DNA from: Paenibacillus_AK sp041641375 | Lineage (GTDB): Bacteria > Bacillota > Bacilli > Paenibacillales > YIM-B00363 | Reading direction: 5' to 3' | Length of the DNA: 51,880 bases | Assembly: GCA_041641375.1 (NCBI GenBank) | Contig: JBEPYM010000008.1 | Coordinates: 1-51,880 of the forward strand | Part shown: piece after piece, positions 26,651 to 35,448 of the stretch | Layout of the letters: each line of letters begins with the position of its first letter | How positions within the stretch are numbered: the stretch's first letter is position 1 | Notes under the pieces: generated by a model | Told to the model about the DNA's origin: nothing | The model's input: the letters and a program-made list of their open reading frames with translations, nothing else | Databases searched by the model: none | Position numbers and translations under genes: made by a program

Positions 26651-27311
26651 ATGGTGAACGTTCTTGAACGTCTGGCGGAATCCAGCTTGCCGTTACGTTC
26701 CGGCTATTATTATGGTTGGGTAATTGTGGCAATCGGTGGAATCGGAATGTTTTTCTCCGGGCCCGGACAGACCTATACGATCGCAGTATTTATCGAGTCG
26801 TACATGTCTGGGATGGATCTGAGCCGCTCGGAAATATCGGCGATGTATGCGGCGGCGAGTTTGCTCGCAGGCGGATGTATGCTGTTTGCCGGTGGGCCGG
26901 TGGACAAGTTCGGCTATCGAACGAGTCAAGCTCCATGTAATACTTGCAATTGTTTTTCTTGGTCATGCATTCTCCATTCTATATTTGCGCGGTGTGAATT
27001 CCATGTCATCCGCAGTTGTCTTTGCCGTCATGTGGGGAATGGTGAACGGTTTTGAGAACAACACCATGGGGCTGGTCATGCCGAACTATTTTGGACGCAA
27101 GCATCTCGGAGCGATTCGCGGAGCGGCTATGGCTACACTCGTGTTCGCCTCGGCTCTCGGTCCGCTTCCGTTCGGCATCGCGTACGATACACTCCAAAGC
27201 TATCAGTTTATTCTGCTATGTGCTTCGGTCGTTCCTCTGGCAGGCGCATGTGCTGCTTGGTTTGCTCCTAAACCCATCCGCAAACCAGGGAGCAATATTG
27301 TATCGTTATAA
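26651..27311 (+). pseudogene. Decayed MFS transporter (frameshift and internal deletion)
   Basis: The first frame (26651 to about 26930) encodes the N-terminus of a major facilitator protein: membrane segments 1-2 and the motif-A-like loop GGPVDKFGYR. The frame then fails. The other forward frame from about 26930 to 27311 encodes what looks like the last four or five membrane segments (VKLHVILAIVFLGHAF onward). Together they give about 220 residues against about 400 for a normal MFS protein, so the central segments are missing and a frameshift lies at the junction. A functional product is unlikely. Confidence 0.8.
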
Positions 27312-27326
27312 CTTACAATGTTGCCA

Positions 27327-27356
27327 TTGATCATTGGTTTTTCTTCCGATTATGAT
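27327..27356 (+). promoter_or_regulatory. Candidate SigA promoter of the PHP/sulfatase operon
   Basis: TTGATC (27327-27332), an 18-bp spacer and TATGAT (27351-27356), 47 bases before the start codon. Confidence 0.45.
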
Positions 27357-27402
27357 GAGAGTATGCAACGACAATAAGCAATATTAGAGAGGGAGATCCA
27401 AT

Positions 27403-29250
27403 ATGGGATTGCGACGGACAGATTCAAACAGACTATCGGCCAGCTTGTGCCGCGAGATTGAGGTGGAGCTGCTGTGGACGGCAGAAGAGCATCATGTGGC
27501 TGGCGCTCATATAGAGCTTCGCTGCACTCCGTTCCGGGCGTTCTATGAGTGGAGAATCGCGCGAATTGAGATTGAGAAAGCGGATATTGTATATCGTTGG
27601 AAGCTTCAGCCGAGCTCGGGCGACCGGTTCCGCAATACGGACAAGATCTGGGCGCGCGCCAAGCTTCAGTACGGACTGCGCAAGGGGGAAACGCTGCGCA
27701 TCCGCATGCTGGTTATACCGAACGTTTATGCCGGCACCGATCTGACTTTGTCGATCTGGAGTCAGACGGTGGTTCGGCACAACGATACGGATCAGTCCGT
27801 GCCTTATGTGAAGGCTAGCCATGCGGAGATCGCTCTGCCTACGGAAGCCGGACCTGTCGAGAGGCTGTCTGTGTATTCTCACCCGATGGAGAATGAGCAA
27901 GGCAAGGTTAGAACGATGATCGTTCCTGAGGATCAATATGGCAATCCGACTGCCTTCTCCCGTGCATCTGACATTCAGCTTAAGTGGAACGGGAAGGCCT
28001 GGGTAGAGAAAATCTCTGGAACACTGGAGATTGAGACGGATGGCGCGGATACCGTACAGTCGGTTCAAGTAATGATGTCAATGGATCAGCTGTCAACGGA
28101 AGAGACCATTTCGAACGGTGTACCCGTTGAAGGCGGTTTTGTCGTTGCTGGTAACGCCGTTGTGCCGAAGTCGATGTTTCCGCTGCGTCCGGGATTCGGA
28201 GAAATTCACTGGCATACGGATTATTCCGGAGACGGTCAGCGTTCATTGCGCAATGCGCTGCTTGCTGCGCGGGACGCGCTGAATATGAGCTTTGCTTCCC
28301 CGGGCGATCACAATCCGAAGGGGCAGGATTGGGAAGAGTCGGTTGCCACGCTGGATGAACTGTATGAACGCGACAAATTCGTGACGATGTACAGCTGGGA
28401 AAATTCGACGAATCAAGGGCATGAAAACTATTATTTTCTGGATCCGGATCATGATGTCGTATGCGGAGGCAAAGCAGGCTTTCAAGGCGGTCGACCGGAT
28501 AAGGTGAACGAGAAGCTTAGGGACTTCACCGAATTCTTCGCAGTTCCGCATCATACGAACTCGGTGGCAGAGACGCGCAAGGAAGACGACACGCCCTATT
28601 GGTATCCATATAATTGGACCGAGCCAGAGCCTTATATTCGGCTGGTCGAAATTATGCAAACTCGGGGCAATCAGGAGCGCAACTCGTACCCCAGCGATCG
28701 GTGGAGAGGCTGGCATAATCATTATGGAGCATCGGTGCAGGATGCACTCGCGCTTGGCTACCGAGTCGGATTTACCGGCGGCTCCGACAATCACTGCGGC
28801 TGGCCGGGGCGCTCCTATGCCCGCCAAGAGGGCGGCGGCGTGCACGCGGGCAAAAGCGTTATCCTTACCGGATCCTGGTGTAAGGAATGGAGCCGCGATT
28901 CGCTGTACGAGGCACTGTATAACCGTCATACCTGGGCGGTGTGGGATACACGCGCAGTTGTATGGTTTACGGTTGGCGGCACGCTGATGGGAGGCGAAAC
29001 TACGGTTCAGTCTGGCACGCATCTGCAGGCTGAACTGCGCATTGCAGGTGAGGATGCCTGGCAGTCGCTGGAGATTATATCGGAAGGGCGCACAGTGTGG
29101 GCCGGGAATTCATGGACTCCGCATGTGCAGCTTTCCATTCCGCTTGGTGCGGCGACTGCATCCACTCACTATTATGTTCGCGGCCTTCAGCGCAACGGCG
29201 GCATTATGTACGCAAGCCCTGTATTTGTGGATATCAGCCAAGGAGTGTGA
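27403..29250 (+). CDS. PHP-domain / DUF3604-like metallohydrolase
   Basis: 615 residues without a signal peptide. The N-terminal 260 residues look beta-rich and are not recognised. The rest resembles PHP-type (DUF3604 or CehA/McbA-like) metal-dependent hydrolases. Candidate ligands are His269/His271 (EIHWHTDYSGD), SPGDHN, VPHHTN, and Asp462/His464 (GGSDNHCGWPG). A C-terminal beta domain follows. GAGGGAG precedes the ATG. The sulfatase start codon lies five bases after its stop, so both are made together. PHP proteins hydrolyse phosphoesters or other esters; here a cytoplasmic step on a modified sugar is plausible but unproven. Confidence 0.65.
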   Translation: MGLRRTDSNRLSASLCREIEVELLWTAEEHHVAGAHIELRCTPFRAFYEWRIARIEIEKADIVYRWKLQPSSGDRFRNTDKIWARAKLQYGLRKGETLRIRMLVIPNVYAGTDLTLSIWSQTVVRHNDTDQSVPYVKASHAEIALPTEAGPVERLSVYSHPMENEQGKVRTMIVPEDQYGNPTAFSRASDIQLKWNGKAWVEKISGTLEIETDGADTVQSVQVMMSMDQLSTEETISNGVPVEGGFVVAGNAVVPKSMFPLRPGFGEIHWHTDYSGDGQRSLRNALLAARDALNMSFASPGDHNPKGQDWEESVATLDELYERDKFVTMYSWENSTNQGHENYYFLDPDHDVVCGGKAGFQGGRPDKVNEKLRDFTEFFAVPHHTNSVAETRKEDDTPYWYPYNWTEPEPYIRLVEIMQTRGNQERNSYPSDRWRGWHNHYGASVQDALALGYRVGFTGGSDNHCGWPGRSYARQEGGGVHAGKSVILTGSWCKEWSRDSLYEALYNRHTWAVWDTRAVVWFTVGGTLMGGETTVQSGTHLQAELRIAGEDAWQSLEIISEGRTVWAGNSWTPHVQLSIPLGAATASTHYYVRGLQRNGGIMYASPVFVDISQGV

Positions 29251-29255
29251 GCGGG

Positions 29256-30629
29256 GTGAGCAGACCGAATGTCATCGTCTTTTTTACCGATCAGCAAAGA
29301 TGGGATACGACTGGAATTCACGGCAATCCGCTCGATTTGACACCAAATTTCGATCGAATGGCCAAATACGGAACACACCTGGAGACGCTAATTACGTGTC
29401 AGCCGGTATGCGGTCCGGCGAGGGCGTGCCTGCAGAGCGGACAATACGCGACGACCACAGGCTGCTACCGCAACAGCATTCCACTGCCTGAGCATACTCG
29501 AACGCTCGCTCATTCCTTCAAGGATGCCGGCTACCGAACCGGTTACATTGGGAAATGGCATCTGGCTCACGAGGAACCGGTTACAGAACCAAGGCGAGGC
29601 GGCTACGAATATTGGCTGGGTGCTGAGCTCCTTGAATTTACGTCAGATGCCTACGAAACGATTCTGTTCGACAACGACAACAAACCGGTGAAGCTGCCTG
29701 GCTATCGTGTGGACGCTATGACGGATGCTGCAATTCGGTATGTCGCTGATGCGAGCGGCAGGCAGGAGCCGTTCTTCTTGTTCTTGTCCTATCTGGAGCC
29801 GCACCACCAAAATCACAGTGATGATTATCCAGCACCCGACGCTTATGCCGACATGTACAGGGATGCCTGGACACCCCCTGATTTACAGACTCTCGTCGGT
29901 ACCGCACCGCGTCACTTGCCCGGCTATTACGGCATGGTGCGTAAGCTCGACGAAGCGCTCGGCAGATTGCTCGACGCACTCAAGAGCATGCGCCTTGATG
30001 AGAATACAATCGTGCTGTTTACATCGGATCACGGTAACCATTTCAAAACCCGTAATGGCGAATACAAGCGCTCGCCCCATGAAAGCGCCGTTCGCGTACC
30101 TGGTGCTATTATGGGCCCCGGCTTCCGCAATGGTGGGGCAATTCGCGAGTTGATCAGTCTGATTGATTTGCCGCCAACTTTGCTGGATGGAGCAGGGCTT
30201 CCCGTTCCGGAGCACATGCAAGGACGTTCGCTTATGCCCCTCGTGCGCCGGGAATCAGCCGAATGGCCGCAGGAAGCATTCATTCAAATAAGCGAATCGT
30301 GCGTGGGACGAGCCATTCGGACAAAGAGATGGAAATATGCGGTCGTCGCTCCCGATCTGAATGGCGCCGATCACGCTGGGTCTGATCGGTACGTGGAGCA
30401 GTTCTTGTACGACTTGCACGCAGATCCATATGAGCTGGAAAATCTGGCAGGCGTCGTACATTATCGAGCCGTCGCCGATGAGCTGAAGGCTGCGCTGATC
30501 AGACGTATGATGGAAGCGGGAGAAGCGGAGCCTGCCATTGAGAATGCGGCTTCCCGCAGGGTAGGTCAACGCCGTCCCGCCTTCCGTGACGTATATGGGG
30601 AGCGTTGGTCCGTGCTTGATCCGGATTGA
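29256..30629 (+). CDS. Sulfatase, FGly-dependent Cys type, cytoplasmic
   Basis: 457 residues with the sulfatase fold: NVIVFFTDQQRWDT at the N-terminus, signature C-G-P-A-R starting at Cys52, GKWHLA, and TSDHGNH. The GTG at 29256 is chosen because conserved residues begin immediately after it and AAGGAG (29240-29245) is upstream; the frame is open further left inside the PHP gene. There is no signal peptide. It is coupled to the PHP hydrolase and followed by a strong terminator. It is clearly distinct from the sulfatase at 21680, so different sulfate positions are likely. Confidence 0.87.
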   Translation: MSRPNVIVFFTDQQRWDTTGIHGNPLDLTPNFDRMAKYGTHLETLITCQPVCGPARACLQSGQYATTTGCYRNSIPLPEHTRTLAHSFKDAGYRTGYIGKWHLAHEEPVTEPRRGGYEYWLGAELLEFTSDAYETILFDNDNKPVKLPGYRVDAMTDAAIRYVADASGRQEPFFLFLSYLEPHHQNHSDDYPAPDAYADMYRDAWTPPDLQTLVGTAPRHLPGYYGMVRKLDEALGRLLDALKSMRLDENTIVLFTSDHGNHFKTRNGEYKRSPHESAVRVPGAIMGPGFRNGGAIRELISLIDLPPTLLDGAGLPVPEHMQGRSLMPLVRRESAEWPQEAFIQISESCVGRAIRTKRWKYAVVAPDLNGADHAGSDRYVEQFLYDLHADPYELENLAGVVHYRAVADELKAALIRRMMEAGEAEPAIENAASRRVGQRRPAFRDVYGERWSVLDPD

Positions 30630-30630
30630 T

Positions 30631-30667
30631 CCAAAAAACAGGTCCGCGGCCAGGACCTGTTTTTTGG
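30631..30667. terminator. Bidirectional hairpin terminator after the second sulfatase
   Basis: CCAAAAAACAGGTCC (30631-30645), 7-base loop, GGACCTGTTTTTTGG (30653-30667). It is a perfect 15-bp stem with its own T tract, two bases after the stop. Confidence 0.9.
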
Positions 30668-30669
30668 GT

Positions 30670-30699
30670 TAGGCAGCCCTATGCCCGATCCGGTATAAT
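30670..30699 (+). promoter_or_regulatory. Promoter of the second YesM/YesN pair
   Basis: Consensus -10 TATAAT (30694-30699) with a weak -35 TAGGCA (30670-30675) at 18 bp, 40 bases before the kinase ATG. Confidence 0.5.
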
Positions 30700-30739
30700 G
30701 GTGCTACTCGATTCTTGCTGCGCCATAAGGAGATCACGC

Positions 30740-32611
30740 ATGAATTCAATTCAATGGAAAATTACCGCGCCGTTTTTTCTGCTGTTTATGGTCGTAGTTA
30801 TTGTACAATCGCTGTTTTCCTGGTCGCTGCTGAATCGGACGGCTGGGTACAGCAATGCCCTGCTTGAGGAGCAGTTGAATGAAAAGCAGGGATATGTCGG
30901 CAAATCGATAACCAATAAACTTGAGCTGATGCTGAACGAAGCGTACTTGACGGCGAAGGAGCTCGCGACTCATCCTGATATGCCCGTTATTCTGGCAAGC
31001 GGTCAGTCCAATGCTGCGGAGACTTTCCTTGCCGGCCGCGTCAAGAAGCACCAAAGCGTCTGGATGATTCGCAGCGTTGATGTGGTACCAGAGCAACGGT
31101 ACCCGGTATTTACCGGTAACAAGGGCTACGAACGCAAGAAAGGCTCTCCCGTGTGGTATTACAACGAATGGTACAATCATTCAAGATACGGCATCGCCTT
31201 GAAAAGCATTGGCATTGCCGCTTACGGTGATGTCCGCTATTTTGCCAAAGAGCCCGTTTACGACAGTCAGAACAGGGTTATCGGTGAGGTGTGCGTCGAG
31301 CTGGCCGTCAATACCGAATTTTTGAACAGCTTATCCTCAGCAACCAATACTGCTGATGGTGTATTTGTAGCTACCGGCAGCGGTGATTTCACTGTATTGA
31401 CAGATGCTGGAGCCGATGAGATCGGCAGGTTGATGTCACGCAATTCCATCGAGCAGCGGATGGAATCAGCCCCTTCTCTAACCAGGCTTGCGGCTGAAGA
31501 TGCTGACTACGAGCAAATTGCGGCGATACTGCAAGGGGTGGTTGAGAGTCGGCAGGAAACAAATATGATAAGGGAAATCGGCGGCGTTCCTTATGCGCTG
31601 TATGTGAAGCCGCTTCTGTTCGTGCAAGGAAAGCCGGCAGTTATTCTATTCAGCCGCTTCAGTGGTTACACCGCCTCACGTCAGGATATTGTCAATCATA
31701 CAACAGCCCTCCAGCAGATGTCTTATATGGTCGCAGGAGCTTTGGCGCTTCTGTGTATGCTGCTGTGCATCCTGATTGCAGAGCGTGTGACAAGTCCACT
31801 ACGTAGGCTGAATCGCGCTATTCGTCGAATCGGTGAGGGCGACTTTACGTCCAGGCTGAATGTCCGCGGCCGCGATGAAATCAGCCAAATCGCACGGACG
31901 ATCAATTGGTTGTTGAACCGTTTCGATGAGCTTATTCGGGAAGTATACCTGGTGGGAATGGAGAAGAAGGAGAAGGAACTGCAGGTTCTGCAAGCGCAGA
32001 TTAACCCGCATTTTCTTTATAATACGTTGTCCGCGATCAGCAGGCTTGGGAAGCTGGGCGAGATCGATAAGATGCACCGCATGGTACTTGGGCTTGCAAG
32101 GTTTTACCGGCTTACGCTCAATGAGGGAAAAGCCATCATACCGATTGAGAAAGAAATCGAACAGATCAAGACATACGTCGAGATACAGAATGAAAAATAT
32201 GGCGAACGAATGCTGGTGACGTACCATATAGATCCGGATGCCCTTCAATACGATACCATCAAGCTCATCCTTCAGCCGTTCGTCGAGAATGCGCTCGAGC
32301 ATGCCTGGGAGGGCGACCGGATTCATATTCGGATAGAGGCTTATTGTGAGAACGAAATTATTTATTTTCAGATTGCGGACGACGGCTGCGGCATGAGCGA
32401 AGAATTGGTGCAGCAAATTATGGAGCCAGAGCTTCATCCAATTGGCTACGGCATTCGCAATGTTCACGAGCGGGTAAGGCTGCAGTTCGGCGAGCCCTAT
32501 GGCGTTACGATCTATAGCAAGCCGGGAGCCGGAACCAAGGTGTTCATTACTGTGCCGAAGTATAAAGAAGAGGAGGGAAAGCAGCTTGTACAAAGTACTG
32601 CTGGTCGATGA
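30740..32611 (+). CDS. YesM-type sensor histidine kinase
   Basis: 623 residues: a membrane segment near 10-30, a Cache-like extracellular sensor of about 300 residues, and a second membrane segment (SYMVAGALALLCMLLCILIA). A HAMP domain and the His_kinase module follow, with phospho-acceptor His424 (QAQINPHFLYNTL). LQPFVENALEHAW and DDGCGMSEE form the ATP site. The ATG at 30740 has AAGGAGA (30727-30733); the frame is open upstream but starts inside the terminator. Partner of the regulator that overlaps its 3' end. Confidence 0.9.
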   Translation: MNSIQWKITAPFFLLFMVVVIVQSLFSWSLLNRTAGYSNALLEEQLNEKQGYVGKSITNKLELMLNEAYLTAKELATHPDMPVILASGQSNAAETFLAGRVKKHQSVWMIRSVDVVPEQRYPVFTGNKGYERKKGSPVWYYNEWYNHSRYGIALKSIGIAAYGDVRYFAKEPVYDSQNRVIGEVCVELAVNTEFLNSLSSATNTADGVFVATGSGDFTVLTDAGADEIGRLMSRNSIEQRMESAPSLTRLAAEDADYEQIAAILQGVVESRQETNMIREIGGVPYALYVKPLLFVQGKPAVILFSRFSGYTASRQDIVNHTTALQQMSYMVAGALALLCMLLCILIAERVTSPLRRLNRAIRRIGEGDFTSRLNVRGRDEISQIARTINWLLNRFDELIREVYLVGMEKKEKELQVLQAQINPHFLYNTLSAISRLGKLGEIDKMHRMVLGLARFYRLTLNEGKAIIPIEKEIEQIKTYVEIQNEKYGERMLVTYHIDPDALQYDTIKLILQPFVENALEHAWEGDRIHIRIEAYCENEIIYFQIADDGCGMSEELVQQIMEPELHPIGYGIRNVHERVRLQFGEPYGVTIYSKPGAGTKVFITVPKYKEEEGKQLVQSTAGR

Positions 32612-34175
32612 CGAGGAGCATGATCTGGAAGGCCTAAGACGATTGGTTCCATGGTCAGAAGCCGGGATGGAGGTGGCAGGTGCGTTCAATACACCAGGTG
32701 CAGCCATTAAATTTGCGGCTGAGCATCATGTCGATGTGTTAGTATCGGATATCAAAATGCCCCGGATGAGCGGGCTTGACATGGCAAGGCATATTCTGGA
32801 GTTCCTTCCGAATGTGAAAATCGTATTCGTCAGCGGCTACGCCGACTTCCATTATGCGCAGAATGCTATCAAGATTAACGCGTGTGGCTATGTGTTGAAG
32901 CCGGTGGACGAGGATGAGCTGCTGGCGCTGCTGCAGTCCGTCCGCTGTGATCTGGACAGCTCGGAGGAGCAGAGCCGGGTGCAGAGTGCCGTGCAGGAGC
33001 TGGTTCCGCAAATGAAGAATGAAACGCTGCTTAAGTGGCTGGAAGGTGCAGGCTCTCTGGACAGCCTGCAGCCGCTCTTGAACCGGTACGGTATTGATAG
33101 CGCCGATCGAAGCCGCTGTGCTGTCGTCATTGAAATTGACGATGTTGCCTGGAAGCTGAACCGCGCGAATGAGACGGAGCGGCTCTTGGTGCTGGATGCG
33201 ATCCAGAAGCGCGTGCTGGATACGGTCCAGCGCGATCAGATCGGATACTTCTGCCGGATTAACGACTACCAGGTCGCTATCATCTCCGAGGAGGAAGATC
33301 GCGGCTTATTGGTACGTCAACTGGAGAAGCTGGTCGAGGAGGTGCGTCGACATGAGCCGCTGTCCATTACTGCGGGGCTTGGCAAGGAGCAGAGCCGCAG
33401 TGAGAAGCTCGCTGTCTCCTACAAGCAGGCGCGTGAAGCGCTCGCAAGCAAAGTATTTATGGGCAAGAGCCGTGTCATCGAACAGCTCCAGCTAGCCGAA
33501 GAAGAGTCGCGTCATGCGCGGCACTTTGACAAAATTATGGATGACCTGTTGCATGCCATGGTGCAGTACGAGCTGGTGCGGATCGATGACTGTTTGATTG
33601 AGTTGTTCGCAATGGTCAGGCCAATTCGTGACAAGGCGAAAGCGTATCAATTTGTTCTGCATATTGTTTCCAAGCTAGATTTATATTTACACAAAATGAA
33701 CGAGAATATGCATGCCATCCTGGGCTGGGAGAATGAGAATCTGGACGCGCTGTTTCATTTGGAAACGGTAGAGGATATGCGCTCGTGGCTCAGAAGACGG
33801 ATGTTCGAGATCTCGGAGCATTTTCATAACCGCAAGAGCAAGCGCCACTACAAGCTGATGCAGGACATCGACAAGTATGTGGAGGAGCGGCTTAGCGGCG
33901 AGCTGATGCTGCGCGATGTTGCGCAGGCATTCGCGTTCTCTCCCGGTTATTTCAGCGCGTTGTTCAAGGAGGAGATGGGGGTTACCTTCTCCGATTATAT
34001 GACAGGCAAGAGAATGCGCAAGGCGGGCGAGCTGCTAGGGGATCGGGCACTGAGCATCGCCGAGGTGGCGGAGCGCGTCGGCTACCGGAATATGACCCAC
34101 TTCCATCGGCAATTCAGGGATTTTTTCGGCATGAAGCCGGGACAGTACCGGAAGAACGAAAACATATCAAAATAG
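32586..34175 (+). CDS. YesN-type response regulator with AraC output domain
   Basis: 529 residues: receiver with Asp55 (LVSDIKMPRMSG), a middle region, and a C-terminal AraC helix-turn-helix domain (LMLRDVAQAFAFSPGYF onward). The TTG at 32586 is chosen because GAGGAGGGAAA lies just upstream and the receiver begins at once (LYKVLLVDDEE). It overlaps the kinase gene by 26 bases. It probably controls the large transporter cluster that follows, by position. Confidence 0.88.
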   Translation: MYKVLLVDDEEHDLEGLRRLVPWSEAGMEVAGAFNTPGAAIKFAAEHHVDVLVSDIKMPRMSGLDMARHILEFLPNVKIVFVSGYADFHYAQNAIKINACGYVLKPVDEDELLALLQSVRCDLDSSEEQSRVQSAVQELVPQMKNETLLKWLEGAGSLDSLQPLLNRYGIDSADRSRCAVVIEIDDVAWKLNRANETERLLVLDAIQKRVLDTVQRDQIGYFCRINDYQVAIISEEEDRGLLVRQLEKLVEEVRRHEPLSITAGLGKEQSRSEKLAVSYKQAREALASKVFMGKSRVIEQLQLAEEESRHARHFDKIMDDLLHAMVQYELVRIDDCLIELFAMVRPIRDKAKAYQFVLHIVSKLDLYLHKMNENMHAILGWENENLDALFHLETVEDMRSWLRRRMFEISEHFHNRKSKRHYKLMQDIDKYVEERLSGELMLRDVAQAFAFSPGYFSALFKEEMGVTFSDYMTGKRMRKAGELLGDRALSIAEVAERVGYRNMTHFHRQFRDFFGMKPGQYRKNENISK

Positions 34176-34201
34176 TGTACTTTATCTATTCAGTCGACAC
34201 T

Positions 34202-34222
34202 GACGGGGGCCATGCTCCCGTC
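34202..34222 (+). terminator. Hairpin after the second YesN regulator
   Basis: GACGGGGG, loop CCATG, CTCCCGTC: an 8-bp stem with one G-T pair, followed by TTATACTATTTTTAT. It probably separates the regulator from the transporter cluster. TATACT (34224-34229) just after it could instead be a -10. Confidence 0.6.
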
Positions 34223-34279
34223 TTATACTATTTTTATAGGGCAAAACTTGACTTTGCTTGCATAATGGAGGGGATCGGC

Positions 34280-35404
34280 GTGGCTACAATTGAATTTAAG
34301 AGCGTTTACAAACGGTATGGCAAGGACAATCGAATCGCGGCCGTGAAGGATTTCAATTTGACGGTAGACGATAAGGAATTTCTCGTGTTCGTCGGACCTT
34401 CGGGCTGCGGCAAGTCGACGACGCTGCGCATGCTTGCGGGGCTGGAGGATATTTCCGAAGGCGAGGTCTATATTGGCGATACGCTTGTGAACGATTTGCC
34501 TCCGAAGGATCGCGATATTGCGATGGTGTTCCAGAACTATGCCTTATATCCGAATATGAGTGTTTATGAAAATATCGCATTCGGCTTGCGCTTGCGCAAG
34601 GTTCCGAAGCACGAGATTGATCTTGCTGTGAAGCGGGCGGCGCGTGTGCTTGAGATCGAACAGTTCCTGGAACGCAAGCCGCGCGAGCTGTCAGGCGGAC
34701 AACGGCAGCGTGTAGCTTTGGGTCGGGCGATCGTCCGCAACCCGCAAGTGTTTCTGATGGATGAACCGCTCTCCAACCTCGATGCGAAGCTGCGTGTACA
34801 GATGCGCACAGAAATTATCAAGCTGCATAAGCAGCTGGGCGTAACTACGATCTACGTCACTCACGATCAGACAGAAGCGATGACGATGGGCAGCCGGATT
34901 GTCGTTATGAAGGACGGCATCATTCAGCAGGTGGACACGCCCGAGCGAATCTACAACTATCCGAACAACCGATTCGTTGCGAGCTTTATCGGTTCTCCTC
35001 CGATGAACTTTATCGAAGGCAGGCTGATGGAGGACAAGGATGCGGTCTCCTTCCACACGAGCCGATTCATGATCGAGATTCCACGCGGTGTCGCGAAGCA
35101 GCTGGAGGAGAAGCGATTGATCGGGAAGACGGTCGTGCTAGGCATTCGCCCCGAGAATGTCAGCCTGGATCCGATTGTATTTGAAGCCTTCCCGAACAGT
35201 CAGATGAATGGAACACTCAAGTTCAACGAGCTGATGGGCGCCGATCGATATTTGTATCTGGATATTGGCACAGGCTCGAACCTGATCGTTCGCGTCAATC
35301 CTCGCCATAATCCTGAGGAAGACGAGCGGGTAGAAGTGGCACTGGATATGCACAAGGCGCTATTTTTCGATCGCGATACCGGTGTTCGGCTGACTGACGA
35401 TTAA
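34280..35404 (+). CDS. msmX: Carbohydrate importer ATPase, MsmX/UgpC type
   Basis: 374 residues, the usual MsmX length: Walker A GPSGCGKSTT, signature LSGGQRQRVALGRA, Walker B VFLMDEPLSNLD, H-loop THDQTEAMTM, and a C-terminal TOBE-like regulatory region. The GTG at 34280 follows GGAGGGG (34267-34273) with six-base spacing. MsmX-type ATPases energise many CUT1 importers at once. It is the only such ATPase in a window with four permease pairs, three of them lacking an adjacent ATPase. The symbol is by family resemblance. Confidence 0.85.
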   Translation: MATIEFKSVYKRYGKDNRIAAVKDFNLTVDDKEFLVFVGPSGCGKSTTLRMLAGLEDISEGEVYIGDTLVNDLPPKDRDIAMVFQNYALYPNMSVYENIAFGLRLRKVPKHEIDLAVKRAARVLEIEQFLERKPRELSGGQRQRVALGRAIVRNPQVFLMDEPLSNLDAKLRVQMRTEIIKLHKQLGVTTIYVTHDQTEAMTMGSRIVVMKDGIIQQVDTPERIYNYPNNRFVASFIGSPPMNFIEGRLMEDKDAVSFHTSRFMIEIPRGVAKQLEEKRLIGKTVVLGIRPENVSLDPIVFEAFPNSQMNGTLKFNELMGADRYLYLDIGTGSNLIVRVNPRHNPEEDERVEVALDMHKALFFDRDTGVRLTDD

Positions 35405-35448
35405 CTGCGGACTAACGTCTTAGCAATGAACAGGAGATGATGCATAGC

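Noticed and set aside
27403..29250. Reading the PHP-like protein as a polysaccharide lyase or glycosidase
   Set aside because: The HxH, GDH and SDNH motifs fit a PHP-type metal site better than any glycosidase or lyase active site I know.
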